The notes under the pieces: generated by a model | What the model saw: only the letters and a program-made list of their open reading frames with translations | Told to the model about the DNA's origin: nothing | Databases searched by the model: none | Position numbers and translations under genes: made by a program | From: Streptomyces sp. BHT-5-2 | GTDB taxonomy: Bacteria > Actinomycetota > Actinomycetes > Streptomycetales > Streptomycetaceae | Direction: 5' to 3' | Assembly (NCBI RefSeq): GCF_019774615.1 | Contig: NZ_CP081496.1 | Coordinates: forward strand, 1,612,001 to 1,676,000 | DNA: 64,000 bases | In this document: piece after piece, positions 41,501 to 48,829 of the stretch | Layout: each line of letters begins with the position of its first letter | Numbering within the stretch: position 1 is the stretch's first letter

Positions 41501-42566
41501 TGCGGTTGAGCTTCTCCTGGCCGGAGTCCAGCCGCTGGTAGCTGAGAACGTTGTCGACCAGCGTCGTCATCCGGGCGTGCCCGGCCGCGAGATGGTGCAG
41601 GATCTGGTTCGCCTCGGGCCACAACTGGCCCGCCGGGTCCGCGGCGAGGGTGCCCAGCTCACCGCTGAGCTCCTCCAGGGGGCCGCGCAGCGACCGCCCC
41701 AGCACGGCCAGCAGCTGGGCCTGCCGGTCTGCCAGCGCGTCGTACGGACGGCGGTCGGTGAACGTCATCACCGCGCCCACCAGCTGATCGCCGTCCCGCA
41801 CCGGCGCGGTCGTCAGATCGACGGCGACCGACCGGCCGCCCTTGGACCACAGCACCTGTCCGCGCACCCGGTGCTTGCGCCCGGACTTGAGGGTGTCGGC
41901 GAGCGGAGTGTCCTCCCACGGCAGCGCCGAACCGTCCGCCCGCGAGTGGTGGACCAGCGGATGCAGCTCCTTGCCGCCCAACTCGCTCGCCCGGTAGCCG
42001 AGGATCTGCGCCGCGGACGGATTGACCAGGACCACCCGGCCCTCGGAGTCGACGCCGACCACGCCCTCCGCCGCGGCCCGCAGGATCATCTCCGTCTGCC
42101 GCTGCTGGCGCGCCAGCTCGGTCTCGGTGTCCAGCGTCCCGGTCAGATCCCGCACCACGAGCATCAGCAGCTCGTCGCCGGTGTAGCCGTTGCGGTGATC
42201 GGCGTAGGCCGCCTCGAAGGAGGACTCGTACGGGGTGCGGCCGTCCTCCAGATTGGCACTGGTCACCTCGACCAGCAGCTCGCCGCCGTCGGTCCGCCTC
42301 GCGACCATCCGCGTCGGCTTCGTCCGCCCGTAAACCTCTTCTTCCGCGCGCCGCATCGACCCCGGGATCCGCTTGGAGTCGAAGGTCGGCAGCAGATCGA
42401 GCAGCCCGCGCCCGACCAGGGCCGTGCCGGGGGCCTCGAACATCTCCAGCGCGATGGCGTTGGCGTTGACGACGGTGCCGTTGCAGTTCACCAGCAGCAA
42501 CGCGTCGGGGAGGGCGTCCAGTATGGCTGCGAGGCGAGCAGCGCCTCGGGATGGCCTGCTGCTCAC
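38565..42566 (-). CDS. Giant PAS-PAS pseudo-histidine-kinase with Arg-motif linker and receiver-like domains
   Basis: 1333 aa. Two PAS domains (about 10-120 and 155-275), a dimerisation helix where the usual SHELRTP box reads GRSLRGPL (290-297) with no His, and an ATPase region lacking the N-box Asn (ALSHLIADVAG) and the DxGxG motif. A disordered Pro/Ala/Gly linker of over 550 residues carries seven Arg clusters such as TGRRRARRPV. Two receiver-like domains end the protein (ALFVDPLTGP and LVVMDLMQVR). Probably a signalling scaffold rather than a kinase. The GTG at 42566 has GGAGG at 9-nt spacing. Related proteins occur across Streptomyces. Confidence 0.8.
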   Translation of the reverse strand: MSSRPSRGAARLAAILDALPDALLLVNCNGTVVNANAIALEMFEAPGTALVGRGLLDLLPTFDSKRIPGSMRRAEEEVYGRTKPTRMVARRTDGGELLVEVTSANLEDGRTPYESSFEAAYADHRNGYTGDELLMLVVRDLTGTLDTETELARQQRQTEMILRAAAEGVVGVDSEGRVVLVNPSAAQILGYRASELGGKELHPLVHHSRADGSALPWEDTPLADTLKSGRKHRVRGQVLWSKGGRSVAVDLTTAPVRDGDQLVGAVMTFTDRRPYDALADRQAQLLAVLGRSLRGPLEELSGELGTLAADPAGQLWPEANQILHHLAAGHARMTTLVDNVLSYQRLDSGQEKLNRTKVSLDQVVAAGVEGAVELIGPGRAQFAVHAPPIAALVDAERLAQALSHLIADVAGVDSTGRTVADGATGPGGRPVPGDSTIVVAAAKRGEVVRIEVRGPFGGGDPVHGPIVRGIVRMHDGLIQTHEVPGGSGPVGSAYVLELPVLVDEPEAESDEAAAEGAEPAPAGDAAAGGAEAGAPGTDGRGLPGAAEASAGPKTEGGTGGAQPTGRRRARHSGGEPAAAADGTQGAGLAAGAEAGPPSGRRRARPAPEGSALPALPSGAGDGAPAGGPAHGLTPAVSPALGPVRPQGQPQGQQAAQQTGPQAGRPAGQSQGPVPAGGRRARRALAEAPERAGEPGAAGPAGASGGAAQAPAAPRSPFALPPAAADRAPQQQPAAQPALPARPGGTPVPAGPVQAEAGPQEAAGTGRRRARRPVAGGPEAVSEAVGGPQPSGAAPDAPGAPDAPNPPDAQGNWDGEPTGRRRARRAAAEQRAAAAMADSEASGTFVAGPEGLVAQPSAPADQDVPAEATGTGTGAAPGIAGASAPTAPTGRRRGRPSPAEEAAPPAAGPAGAPAPGGPVPPQGAAVPPQARQPLPPAEDAAGRAFSVRTLGQGVPFAQQLADPQRPAPQPGAAPQSPAPQAGAPRPQPGTSTPPGGTATGSGRRRKLATPPPEGERGTAETPPPGTLPAQATGPQPPARPKQPAPQPHLMDAGEGRAFAISAPDEGSEGPELLDGPNGAVEVMERQQPPMDDELPPEPLDNPRRLLVWPAPDVATQQALSDRGYRPVIVNSREEVDAQIAAYPAALFVDPLTGPITRTALQSLRQAAGAAEVPVLVTAGLGQATREAAYGADPAVLLKALAPRDGENHPARVLLIEQNDAIAGALTASLERRGMQVGRAGADTDAVALATQLRPNLVVMDLMQVRRRRAGIVDWLRANGLLDRTPLVVYTSADLDPTQLPGLASGETVLFLAERSTSAEVQSRIVDLLAKIGTN
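39541..40880 (-). repeat. Region encoding seven dispersed Arg-rich motifs
   Basis: The protein segments TGRRRARHSG, SGRRRARPAP, GGRRARRALA, TGRRRARRPV, TGRRRARRAA, TGRRRGRPSP and GSGRRRKLAT recur at irregular spacing within the disordered linker of the PAS protein. Confidence 0.8.
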
Positions 42567-42757
42567 GCGACGCTTCCTCCCTGTTACCGCACCTTGCCGA
42601 CCCACCACGGCGGGTCGCTGGGATGGAGTCTACGGGCACATGCCGGGGACGCGGAGGCGGATCACGCCCCGCTATTGCCGCGCCCCGACGCGACTCGCCG
42701 CGTGCCCGACATGTGCCCCTCGTCCTGACCTGGCGCGCTACTCCGGCACGAACCGGG

Positions 42758-43291
42758 TCAGGAAACGGTCTTGGGGAGCATGGGTTCGAAGCGGCCCCAG
42801 CGTTCGATCTCACACCCGTCGGTGCGCCGGAAGTCGGCGTTGACGCGGCGCCCCGCCCACGTCCCGCTGACGTGCGCCCGCGCCGGACCGCCGTACATCA
42901 TCGTGCACTGCGCCCCCTGCGGCACGGGGGCGAACATGTCCTTGCCCCACCGCGTCATCCGGTCCAGCCGGTCGCAGGCCCGCCGCGCGTCGGGGTGCGT
43001 CCCGCCCTGCGGATGGCAGTACAGCTCGAACCGGCCGTCCGTACGCTTCGCGCCGGAGTCGCGGACGGTGATCGTCAGGTGGTCCTGCCGCCGCCGGTCG
43101 GGGAAGAGCCCGGGCACCTCGGCGTCGGGCGCGAAATGCCCCAGGATCGGCAGCTCGTCGTGGTGGTACGGCAGCGGGATGGGGGCGGCGGAGGCGGCCG
43201 GCGCCATGGCGAGTGCGGGCACCGCGCACACGGCGGCCGCGGCGGCGGCGAGCAGCGACAGCGATCGGGACGGGATCCGGCGACGGGACAT
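42758..43291 (-). CDS. Streptomyces subtilisin inhibitor (SSI) family protein
   Basis: 177 aa. Signal peptide MSRRRIPSRSLSLLAAAAAA ending near ASA; the mature protein has the SSI core: LTITVRDSGAKRTDGRFELY, CHPQGGTHPDARRACDRL, the reactive-site loop QCTMMYGGP and DGCEIERW. All four cysteines of the two SSI disulfides are present. By alignment with SSI (C-P-M-V), the P1 residue is Met and P1' is Met, fitting inhibition of subtilisin/chymotrypsin-like proteases. AGGAG lies 6 nt before the ATG. The longer N-terminal region (PIPLPYHHDELPILGHF) is unusual. Confidence 0.88.
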   Translation of the reverse strand: MSRRRIPSRSLSLLAAAAAAVCAVPALAMAPAASAAPIPLPYHHDELPILGHFAPDAEVPGLFPDRRRQDHLTITVRDSGAKRTDGRFELYCHPQGGTHPDARRACDRLDRMTRWGKDMFAPVPQGAQCTMMYGGPARAHVSGTWAGRRVNADFRRTDGCEIERWGRFEPMLPKTVS

Positions 43292-43582
43292 CACGGGCTC
43301 CTGGAAGGGGCGAGTGCGGGCGCTACCCGATTCCATGCGCGGGACGGCCCGTACAGGACGTGGCGGCGGTACGCGGTCCGTACGCGCCGGGGGCGCACGA
43401 CACACGTGCGGGCGGCCGCGACCCCGACTCTCTAACGCCCCGCCGCCCCCGACGTTGCGCCGCAGGAACGTCTTTGCCGGGTGGCCTGCGGGCCTAGTAC
43501 CGTAGGGGGCGATTGGTGACAGGCCACCGAGCTGTGTCATCATCTGGTCACGCCACATCGCGTTCACGCGCGTGAGGTGTGT

Positions 43583-43673
43583 GGAGGCGTCGCCTAGTCC
43601 GGTCTATGGCGCCGCACTGCTAATGCGGTTTGGGTTTTACCGCCCATCGAGGGTTCAAATCCCTCCGCCTCCG
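43583..43673 (+). tRNA. tRNA-Ser(GCT)
   Basis: 91-nt class II tRNA. GGAGGCG pairs with CGCCTCC, discriminator G. Anticodon stem CCGCA/TGCGG encloses CTGCTAA, giving anticodon GCT (AGC/AGU codons). Long variable arm, T-arm GAGGGTTCAAATCCCTC. CCA not encoded. Confidence 0.96.
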
Positions 43674-43688
43674 CTCTTGAGTCCCACC

Positions 43689-43725
43689 CCAGGCCCGATC
43701 AACTGCGATCGGGCCTGGTTTTTTA
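43689..43725 (+). terminator. Rho-independent terminator after tRNA-Ser
   Basis: CCAGGCCCGATC and GATCGGGCCTGG form a perfect 12-bp stem with a 6-nt loop, followed by six T residues, 15 nt after the tRNA. Confidence 0.92.
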
Positions 43726-44202
43726 TTGGGCGCGGGGCCGGGCACGGGCGCGGGGCCGGGGGGCTGGCGGGGGCCGCACACCGCACCCGGCGGGACGGGC
43801 CGGGACGGGACCATGGCCCCACGAGCCCACACCCCTCCCGCGACACCTCTACCCCTACCGCTACCGCTACCGGTCCACCTCTACGGCTACCGGCGGGCCG
43901 GCTGTCGGCACTTCCGCCGGCTCGGGCATCGGCACGGACATCGGTACGCGGGCGTCGGTACGCAGGCATCGGCACCGCCCCCGGCATCGCCGACCACAGG
44001 AGAGCCCCGCCTCGGCTTCCCTCGCCCGGAGTTCGTCCGGATCACCGGGGAACGCTCCCGGCCCGGCCGGCCCCCATCTCGGCCCCAAAGTGCATTTCCG
44101 CAGGTCAGAGGGGGTGCGGCAATCGGATTTCGCCTAACGGCGCAGGTCATGTAATGTTGTTCCCGCAACGCCGACCGGCAAGAAAAACCGCCGGAAAGCC
44201 AA
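43726..44202. other. Gene-free spacer between two tRNA genes with short repeats
   Basis: No frame has convincing coding bias. At 43849-43873 there are four CTACCS hexamers in tandem. At 43927-43980 an imperfect repeat of CATCGGYACG-like units occurs four times with 12- to 14-bp spacing. Just before tRNA-Arg the sequence becomes A-rich. Confidence 0.5.
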
Positions 44203-44275
44203 GCGCTCGTAGCTTAACGGATAGAGCATCTGACTACGGATCAGAAGGTTGCAGGTTCGAATCCTGCCGAGCGCA
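44203..44275 (+). tRNA. tRNA-Arg(ACG)
   Basis: 73 nt. GCGCTCG pairs with CGAGCGC, discriminator A. Anticodon stem TCTGA/TCAGA, loop CTACGGA, anticodon ACG (inosine-modified, CGU/CGC). T-arm GCAGGTTCGAATCCTGC. CCA not encoded. Confidence 0.96.
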
Positions 44276-44285
44276 CAGCAGGTCG

Positions 44286-44316
44286 AAGCCCCCGCCGGTT
44301 CTCCGGTGGGGGCTTT
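44286..44316 (+). terminator. Terminator after tRNA-Arg
   Basis: AAGCCCCCGCCGG pairs with CCGGTGGGGGCTT around TTCT, with one G-T pair, followed by TTG. It may also end the convergent MarR transcript. Confidence 0.8.
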
Positions 44317-44335
44317 GTCGTGGTGAGTTGAGGGG

Positions 44336-44800
44336 TTATTGCTCCAGGGCCGTTGCCAGGTGGTTGAGGTCGGCGAGGAGTGCCGGCAGGCGGTGGGGCG
44401 GGATCGCGTCGAGCATGCGCTGCTCGATGGCGTAGACGGCGGACTGGACTTCGGTGAGGCGCCGGTGGCCCTCCTCGGTGAGGTGGGCGGGGCGGGCGCG
44501 GCCGTGGTCGGCGGTGGCGGGGCGGGTGATCAGTCCCGCTTCCTGTAGGCCGCGCAGGACGACGTTGCCGGACTGGCGGGTCACGAAGGTCGCGCGGGCG
44601 AGGTCCGCGTTGGACATGCCGGGGTGCAGGGCCAGGAGTTCGAGGGTGGCGTACTGGGGGACGGTGAGTCCGTGTGCGCGCAGGGCCTTGTCCATGGCGC
44701 CGCGGAGGGCGGACTGGGTCCGTTTGATCAGGTGGCCCAGGTGTTGGGTGACATCGTCCGGCGTGGGGTGGGGCGGTTCGGTGGGCGCGCTCTTTGGCAT
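44336..44800 (-). CDS. MarR family transcriptional regulator
   Basis: 154 aa. Typical MarR fold: HLGHLIKRTQSALRGAMDKA, GLTVPQYATLELLALHPGMS, recognition helix NADLARATFVTRQSGNVVLR, wing TADHGRARPAHLTEEGHRRL. The start ATG at 44800 lies inside an ATGTCA-N6-TGACAT palindrome, and a second copy lies 42 bp upstream, so the gene is probably autorepressed. No ribosome binding site is seen, suggesting a leaderless mRNA. It is divergent from the VOC gene, the likely co-regulated target. Confidence 0.9.
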   Translation of the reverse strand: MPKSAPTEPPHPTPDDVTQHLGHLIKRTQSALRGAMDKALRAHGLTVPQYATLELLALHPGMSNADLARATFVTRQSGNVVLRGLQEAGLITRPATADHGRARPAHLTEEGHRRLTEVQSAVYAIEQRMLDAIPPHRLPALLADLNHLATALEQ

Positions 44801-44816
44801 GTCAGAATTTTGACAT
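44799..44816. promoter_or_regulatory. MarR operator copy 1
   Basis: ATGTCA-GAATTT-TGACAT: perfect 6-bp inverted repeat with a 6-bp spacer. It overlaps the start codon of the MarR gene. Confidence 0.7.
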
Positions 44817-44840
44817 AGGGGCGGGGGTTTCCTGGGCTTT

Positions 44841-44864
44841 CCCATGTCAATGCTTTGACATGGG
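44841..44864. promoter_or_regulatory. MarR operator copy 2
   Basis: CCCATGTCA-ATGCTT-TGACATGGG: perfect 9-bp inverted repeat containing the same ATGTCA-N6-TGACAT core. It ends 15 nt before the VOC start, so one regulator could control both directions. Confidence 0.7.
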
Positions 44865-44879
44865 AGTGGGGGCGAGCTT

Positions 44880-45251
44880 GTGACTGTTGCTGTCGAGGGG
44901 CCTGACTCTGTCGCCCGCAGGTTCGTGATGTGGATGCGGCGGCGGACTTCTGTGAGCGGCATCTGGGGATGCGTCGGGCCGCGGTCTCGCCGCCGCATGC
45001 GGTGGTGTTCGGCACCGAGCCGACGCCGTTCGCGGTTCGGGAGCTGCTGCCGGGCGTCGCTCTCGCGGATGCCGCGCGGCCGGGACGCGGTGTGGTGCTC
45101 TGGTTCCGGACTTCCGACGCGCAACGGCTCCACGATCAGCTCGTTGCCGGCGGGATCAGGATTCTGACGCCGGTGGTCGGGAGTCCGTTCGGGCCGATGT
45201 TTTCGTTCGAGGGGCCGGAGGGGGGCACGCTCACCGCGCACGGGGGGGTGC
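44880..45251 (+). pseudogene. Glyoxalase/VOC family gene, frameshifted and cut by an insertion sequence
   Basis: A GTG at 44880, after GGGGGCGAG, encodes MTVAVEGPDSVAR. The VOC fold then continues one frame over as QVRDVDAAADFCERHLGM, ending FSFEGPEGGTLTAHGG. Joining them needs one extra base near 44922, so a frameshift (or sequencing error) is inferred. The reading frame then enters the IS110 element near 45251, losing the natural end. Divergent MarR operators lie just upstream. Intact relatives bind small ligands or metal and act on glyoxalase-type, dioxygenase-type or antibiotic substrates. Confidence 0.65.
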
Positions 45252-45265
45252 CCCTATGGGTTTCG

Positions 45266-46468
45266 TCAACCCGTGGGGGCTGGTTGGGGTTGGTAGAAGG
45301 TGCCGTCGCGGAGCATGGCGAAGAGCACGTCGGCTCGTCGTCTGGCGAGGCAGAGGAGGGCTTGGGTGTGGTGTTTTCCCTGGGCGATCTTCTTGTCGTA
45401 GTAGGCCCTGGAGACGGGGTCGGCCAGGGCGGCGAACGCGGAGAGGAAGAAGGCGCGTTTGAGCTGTTTGTTTCCTCTGCGCGATGGCTGTTCGCCGCGG
45501 ATGGAGGACCCGGAACTGCGGGTTGCCGGGGCGAGGCCGGCGTAGGCGGCGAGGTGGGCGGCGCTGGGGAAGCTGCTGGCGTCGCCGATGTCGATGAGGA
45601 TGCGTGCTCCGGTCCTGACGCCGATCCCCGGCATGGACGTCAGGACCTTGGAAAGAGGGTGAGCCTCCAGCAGTTCCTCGATCCTTGTGGCGAGGAGTTT
45701 GCGCTGGTCAAGTACCGACTGGAGCGAGCTGGCGAGGCTGGGGACGATCAATGCGGCCGCGGCCGTGCCTGGCACGACCACTGTCTGCTCGTCCAGGGCG
45801 GTGAAGATGTCATCGACGAGCCGTTCCGCCATCCGTGGTGCCTTTGGGCGGATCAGGTTCACCAGCCGACGCCGTCCGGCCTTGCGGACCTGGGCCGGCG
45901 AACCGCACTGGTCGAGCAGCTTGAGCACGGCTGGGTGCTGCATTCGCGGTCCCAGTACCCGTTCCAGCGACGGGTGGATCTGTGTCAGCAGTCCCCGCAG
46001 TCTGTTGCTGATGCGGGTGGCTTCGCCGGCCAGGTCGTCGTCGAAACCCACGATCATTTCCAGCTCGGCTACTGCCTCGTCGGCAAGCTCGACGGCCCGC
46101 AGAGTGTGCGGCATCGACCGGGCCGCGTCCGCGATGATGAAGGCGTCGCGGGCGTCGGTTTTGGCTTCACCGGGGTAGAGGTCGGCGATCCGCCGCATCG
46201 TCAGGCCCGGCAGGTAAGCCACGGGGCAGTCCATGTCGCGGGCCACGGCCAGCGGCAGGGCGCCGATGGAGGCGGGCTGGTCGACGACCACGAGCACGGT
46301 GCCGTGCTTGGCTTTCAGCTTGGCGAACACGTCGCGGAGCTTGGGTTCGCTGTTGGGCAGCCGCTTGTCGAAGGCCTTCCTTCCGGCCGGAGTGACGGCG
46401 GTGGCGTGGTGTTCGCTCTTGCCGACGTCCAGGCCGAGGAAGGCGCCGATCTCACTGACGTCGATCAC
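45266..46468 (-). CDS. IS110-family DEDD transposase (bridge-RNA-guided recombinase family)
   Basis: 400 aa. N-terminal RuvC-like DEDD domain: FLGLDVGKSEHHATAV, VVVDQPASIGALPLAVARDM, GEAKTDARDAFIIADAAR. C-terminal Tnp_20 domain with MPGIGVRTGARILIDIGD and the Ser-bearing AGLAPATRSSGSSIRGEQ, RRGNKQLKRAFFLSAFAAL. All regions of the family are present and uninterrupted, so it may be active. The GTG at 46468 follows AGAGGAC; family members start at this point. These enzymes cut and join target and donor DNA using a structured RNA from the element end. Confidence 0.93.
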   Translation of the reverse strand: MIDVSEIGAFLGLDVGKSEHHATAVTPAGRKAFDKRLPNSEPKLRDVFAKLKAKHGTVLVVVDQPASIGALPLAVARDMDCPVAYLPGLTMRRIADLYPGEAKTDARDAFIIADAARSMPHTLRAVELADEAVAELEMIVGFDDDLAGEATRISNRLRGLLTQIHPSLERVLGPRMQHPAVLKLLDQCGSPAQVRKAGRRRLVNLIRPKAPRMAERLVDDIFTALDEQTVVVPGTAAAALIVPSLASSLQSVLDQRKLLATRIEELLEAHPLSKVLTSMPGIGVRTGARILIDIGDASSFPSAAHLAAYAGLAPATRSSGSSIRGEQPSRRGNKQLKRAFFLSAFAALADPVSRAYYDKKIAQGKHHTQALLCLARRRADVLFAMLRDGTFYQPQPAPTG

Positions 46469-46690
46469 GTGCGTCCTCTGGTCGTTCCCGCCCGGCCGTC
46501 CCACGGCACCGATCGCCACATCCACATTACGAAGAGCCTCCCGACCTGCGGACAAGCCGGTGGTCATGCCCCTAATCAGCGGTCTGTCGATGCCTCCGGA
46601 GCCGGTGACACCACCCCCCAGGCCATACGTTCGACAGGGGGAGAAAGTCATGCCAACTCCGAAGGCCGGGCGCCCCATTGCGGGGCCACC
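46469..46690 (-). ncRNA. Candidate bridge RNA region of the IS110 element
   Basis: In the IS110 group the noncoding end upstream of the transposase encodes a bridge RNA with target-binding and donor-binding loops. This 220-bp stretch has no gene and occupies that position and size range. A hairpin GCCCC/GGGGC lies at 46672-46686. I could not fold the RNA or assign the guide loops by eye. Confidence 0.5.
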
Positions 46691-47212
46691 AAGAAGGTAA
46701 TGGGGAGTCGCGGGGCTGAGTGCGGGGGTGTCCTGTCGTCGGGGGCGTAGTGCAGTGGCTGAGGGTTGTCCCTCAATGTCACCCTGTCGTGATCTTGATC
46801 ATGATGGAATGTTTTGGATCTCCCTTGGGGCGTCGCCTAACGTGGCGTCAGCTCGCCCGGCTCCGACCATGCCGATGGGCCGGGCAATGAACCAGGGGGA
46901 GGAGCGGGGGCGTTCGGTTTCCACGCCGAGCTCCGGCTGCGCATGCCGTCGAACCGTGCCGTTGCGGCGGCCTCTGTTTCCGCGGCGGAGCCGGCCGCGC
47001 TGAAGGCCGCGAACCCGGCGTCCCGAGCACGTGGTGTACCAGCTCATGGATTATCTCGCCCATCTCTGATTCGAGACCGCGGAACGGGTCGGTGGCCGAG
47101 GGCCGGTTCGGTTGTCGGTGGGCTGGTTCGGGTTTTGGGCCGTGGTTGGAAGTGAGCTCCTTCCGGGGAATCCGGGGGAGCTCGTTCGGCATGGAATGAA
47201 GACGAGGCGAAA
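46691..47212. other. Region without a confident gene beside the IS
   Basis: Roughly 520 bp with short frames only. The segment 46785-46850 is comparatively A/T rich and may hold a promoter, e.g. TAACGT near 46838. Possibly the remains of sequence displaced by the IS; the missing VOC end was not recognised here. Confidence 0.4.
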
Positions 47213-47479
47213 ATGAAGAAGACGCGTGCGCAGGTCGTTTCCGACAACATGTGGGGGTCGACGGCGCTTTTCTGTATGGCTGCCTTTGTGGCGTTCGTCG
47301 TCGTACGGTCCGATGCGGCGGTGGGGGTCGGGTGGATTCTGTACGGATGCGGGTGGGTGCCGGCGATCTGTATGGCGGGGTGGTGCGCGGCGCGGCGCAG
47401 GGCCCCGGGGGTCGGTGGGGCCTTCGCCTTCGGTCTTCTCGTGGTGTTCGGGGTGCTGGCCTGGTTGGCGCATGGATGA
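47213..47479 (+). CDS. Small membrane protein, three predicted helices
   Basis: 88 aa. After a basic start MKKTRAQVVSDNMWGS come three hydrophobic stretches: ALFCMAAFVAFVVV, VGWILYGCGWVPAICMAGWC and AFAFGLLVVFGVLAWLA. ATG preceded by GACGAGG. No family recognised. The following gene is 260 bp away; no operon is evident. Confidence 0.65.
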   Translation: MKKTRAQVVSDNMWGSTALFCMAAFVAFVVVRSDAAVGVGWILYGCGWVPAICMAGWCAARRRAPGVGGAFAFGLLVVFGVLAWLAHG

Positions 47480-47739
47480 GACGAGGGGCGGGGCGGGTGG
47501 AACGCTTCGGATCGCGGGGGAGAGGACTGTCGAAATCAGTGGGCTGACGCGATTTCAGGTCGGTGATCTCGCGGCCGAGCGCGCTGTTCCTCTGCACTGG
47601 CTGGGGAGGTGGCGGCGCGGCTTGCGTTCCGGGGCCCAGTTGTGGAGCGCGAGGGCGGGCAGGGCGACGAACCGGTCGTGGTCGACACGGTGCGCGATGG
47701 CGTGGGGCTGAGCCTGGGCCTGGGGTCTGAGGGCGGGGC

Positions 47740-48762
47740 GTGCGGCGGGGCGTTGTCAGTGGGCGGTCGTACGCTGACTGCGTGTGGCGATGTACGGGAC
47801 CGCGGTGGTCGGGCGGCGGGCCGGGGGCCGGGCCGGCGGGGCGGTTGGGGCAGCGGCTCGGTTGGTACTGCGCGGAGCGGGGCGCCGAGCGGGTGAGCCT
47901 GCTGCCGCCGGGGAAGGAGCTGGCGTTCGCGGCGGTGGGGGAGCGGCGGTGCCTGGGGGTGCGGCGGGCCGGGCGGTGGATCGTCTGCCCGTACGAGGCG
48001 GTGCTGGAGAGCGAGGGGGTGAAGGACCAGTGCCCGCGGTGTGCGCAGCTGGACCGTTCGCGGTCGGTGGCGGCGGACACCATGGCCGACGATCCGCGTC
48101 CGTACGGCGTCTATCTGGCGTACTTCGGGCCCGGGCTGGTGAAGGTGGGGATCACCGCCGTGGAGCGCGGGGCGGCGCGGCTGGTGGAGCAGGGGGCGGT
48201 GGCGTACGCCTGGCTGGGGCGCGGGCCGTTGATGGCGGCGCGGCGGGCGGAGGCGCTGTTGGGGAGTGCGCTGGGCGTTCCGGACCGGTTCGGGAAGGAG
48301 GCGAAGCGGGCGGCGCGCGGGGTGTTGCCGCCGGTGGCGGAGCGGGTCGCGGAGCTGGCCGAAATGCACGGGAGAACACAGGGGTTGGGGGGCTGGCCGG
48401 AGACGTTGGAGCCGGTTGCGTTCTCGTGCGCGGATCACACGGAGCTGTTCGGGCTGGAGCGGATCGCGGCGGCAGGTGGTGCGGCGGGCGGTGTGGCGGA
48501 GCTGGGCGGGATGACGGCCGGGGCGGAGATCGTGGGGGAGGTCGTGGCCGGGGCGGGGGCGGATGTGTATCTGCGGTTGGTGGGTGCTGGTGAGCGTGGG
48601 GGCGGGGGCTCGGACGGGGGCGCGGTGGTTGCCGTGATGGATGGGCGGTTGTTGGCGGGGTGGGTGCTGGGGGCGGCGCGGGGGCGGGTGACCACGGTGC
48701 CGGTGCGGTGGGGCGGGGCGGGGCGTGCCGAGGAGGGAGGGGAGCAGGGCGGGTTGTTCTGA
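47740..48762 (+). CDS. DUF2797 family protein
   Basis: 340 aa. Conserved DUF2797 features: VWRCTGPRWSGGG near the start, KELAFAAVGERRCLGVRRAG, CPYEAVLESEGVKDQCPRCA with paired cysteines, and YLAYFGPGLVKVGITAVERG, which resembles a GIY-YIG-like core. A C-terminal Gly/Ala-rich extension follows. The start at 47740 has GAGGG 6 nt upstream; a GTG at 47782 (VWRCTG) is the alternative, with TACGCT 6 nt before it. Function not established. Confidence 0.78.
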   Translation: MRRGVVSGRSYADCVWRCTGPRWSGGGPGAGPAGRLGQRLGWYCAERGAERVSLLPPGKELAFAAVGERRCLGVRRAGRWIVCPYEAVLESEGVKDQCPRCAQLDRSRSVAADTMADDPRPYGVYLAYFGPGLVKVGITAVERGAARLVEQGAVAYAWLGRGPLMAARRAEALLGSALGVPDRFGKEAKRAARGVLPPVAERVAELAEMHGRTQGLGGWPETLEPVAFSCADHTELFGLERIAAAGGAAGGVAELGGMTAGAEIVGEVVAGAGADVYLRLVGAGERGGGGSDGGAVVAVMDGRLLAGWVLGAARGRVTTVPVRWGGAGRAEEGGEQGGLF

Positions 48763-48829
48763 GGGTGGGGTAGGGCGGGACGCGGTGGCGCCCTTCTGGT
48801 GCGGGTGGTGGGGGCGGACCCGGTCCCGG

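Larger units (their letters stand above)
45253..46690 (-). mobile_element. IS110-family insertion sequence
   Basis: The element comprises the DEDD transposase gene plus a 220-bp noncoding left end upstream of it and a very short right end. IS110 elements lack terminal inverted repeats, so the exact ends cannot be fixed by eye; the limits given are estimates. It interrupts or abuts the 3' end of the VOC gene. The small hairpin GGGTT/AACCC at 45258-45272 overlaps the transposase stop. Confidence 0.75.

Noticed and set aside
38529..42728. Open frame of 1399 codons on the plus strand
   Set aside because: Antisense to the PAS pseudo-kinase gene, Arg/Pro/Gly-rich with no recognisable domain, while the minus strand shows clear PAS and receiver domains.
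43583..44275. Integrative element at the tRNA-Ser/tRNA-Arg genes
   Set aside because: No integrase, excisionase, replication gene or duplicated tRNA 3' end is present in the adjacent sequence.
46943..47155. Possible 70-aa gene beside the IS110 element
   Set aside because: Ala/Arg-rich translation, no ribosome binding site and no homology signature; other frames are no better.
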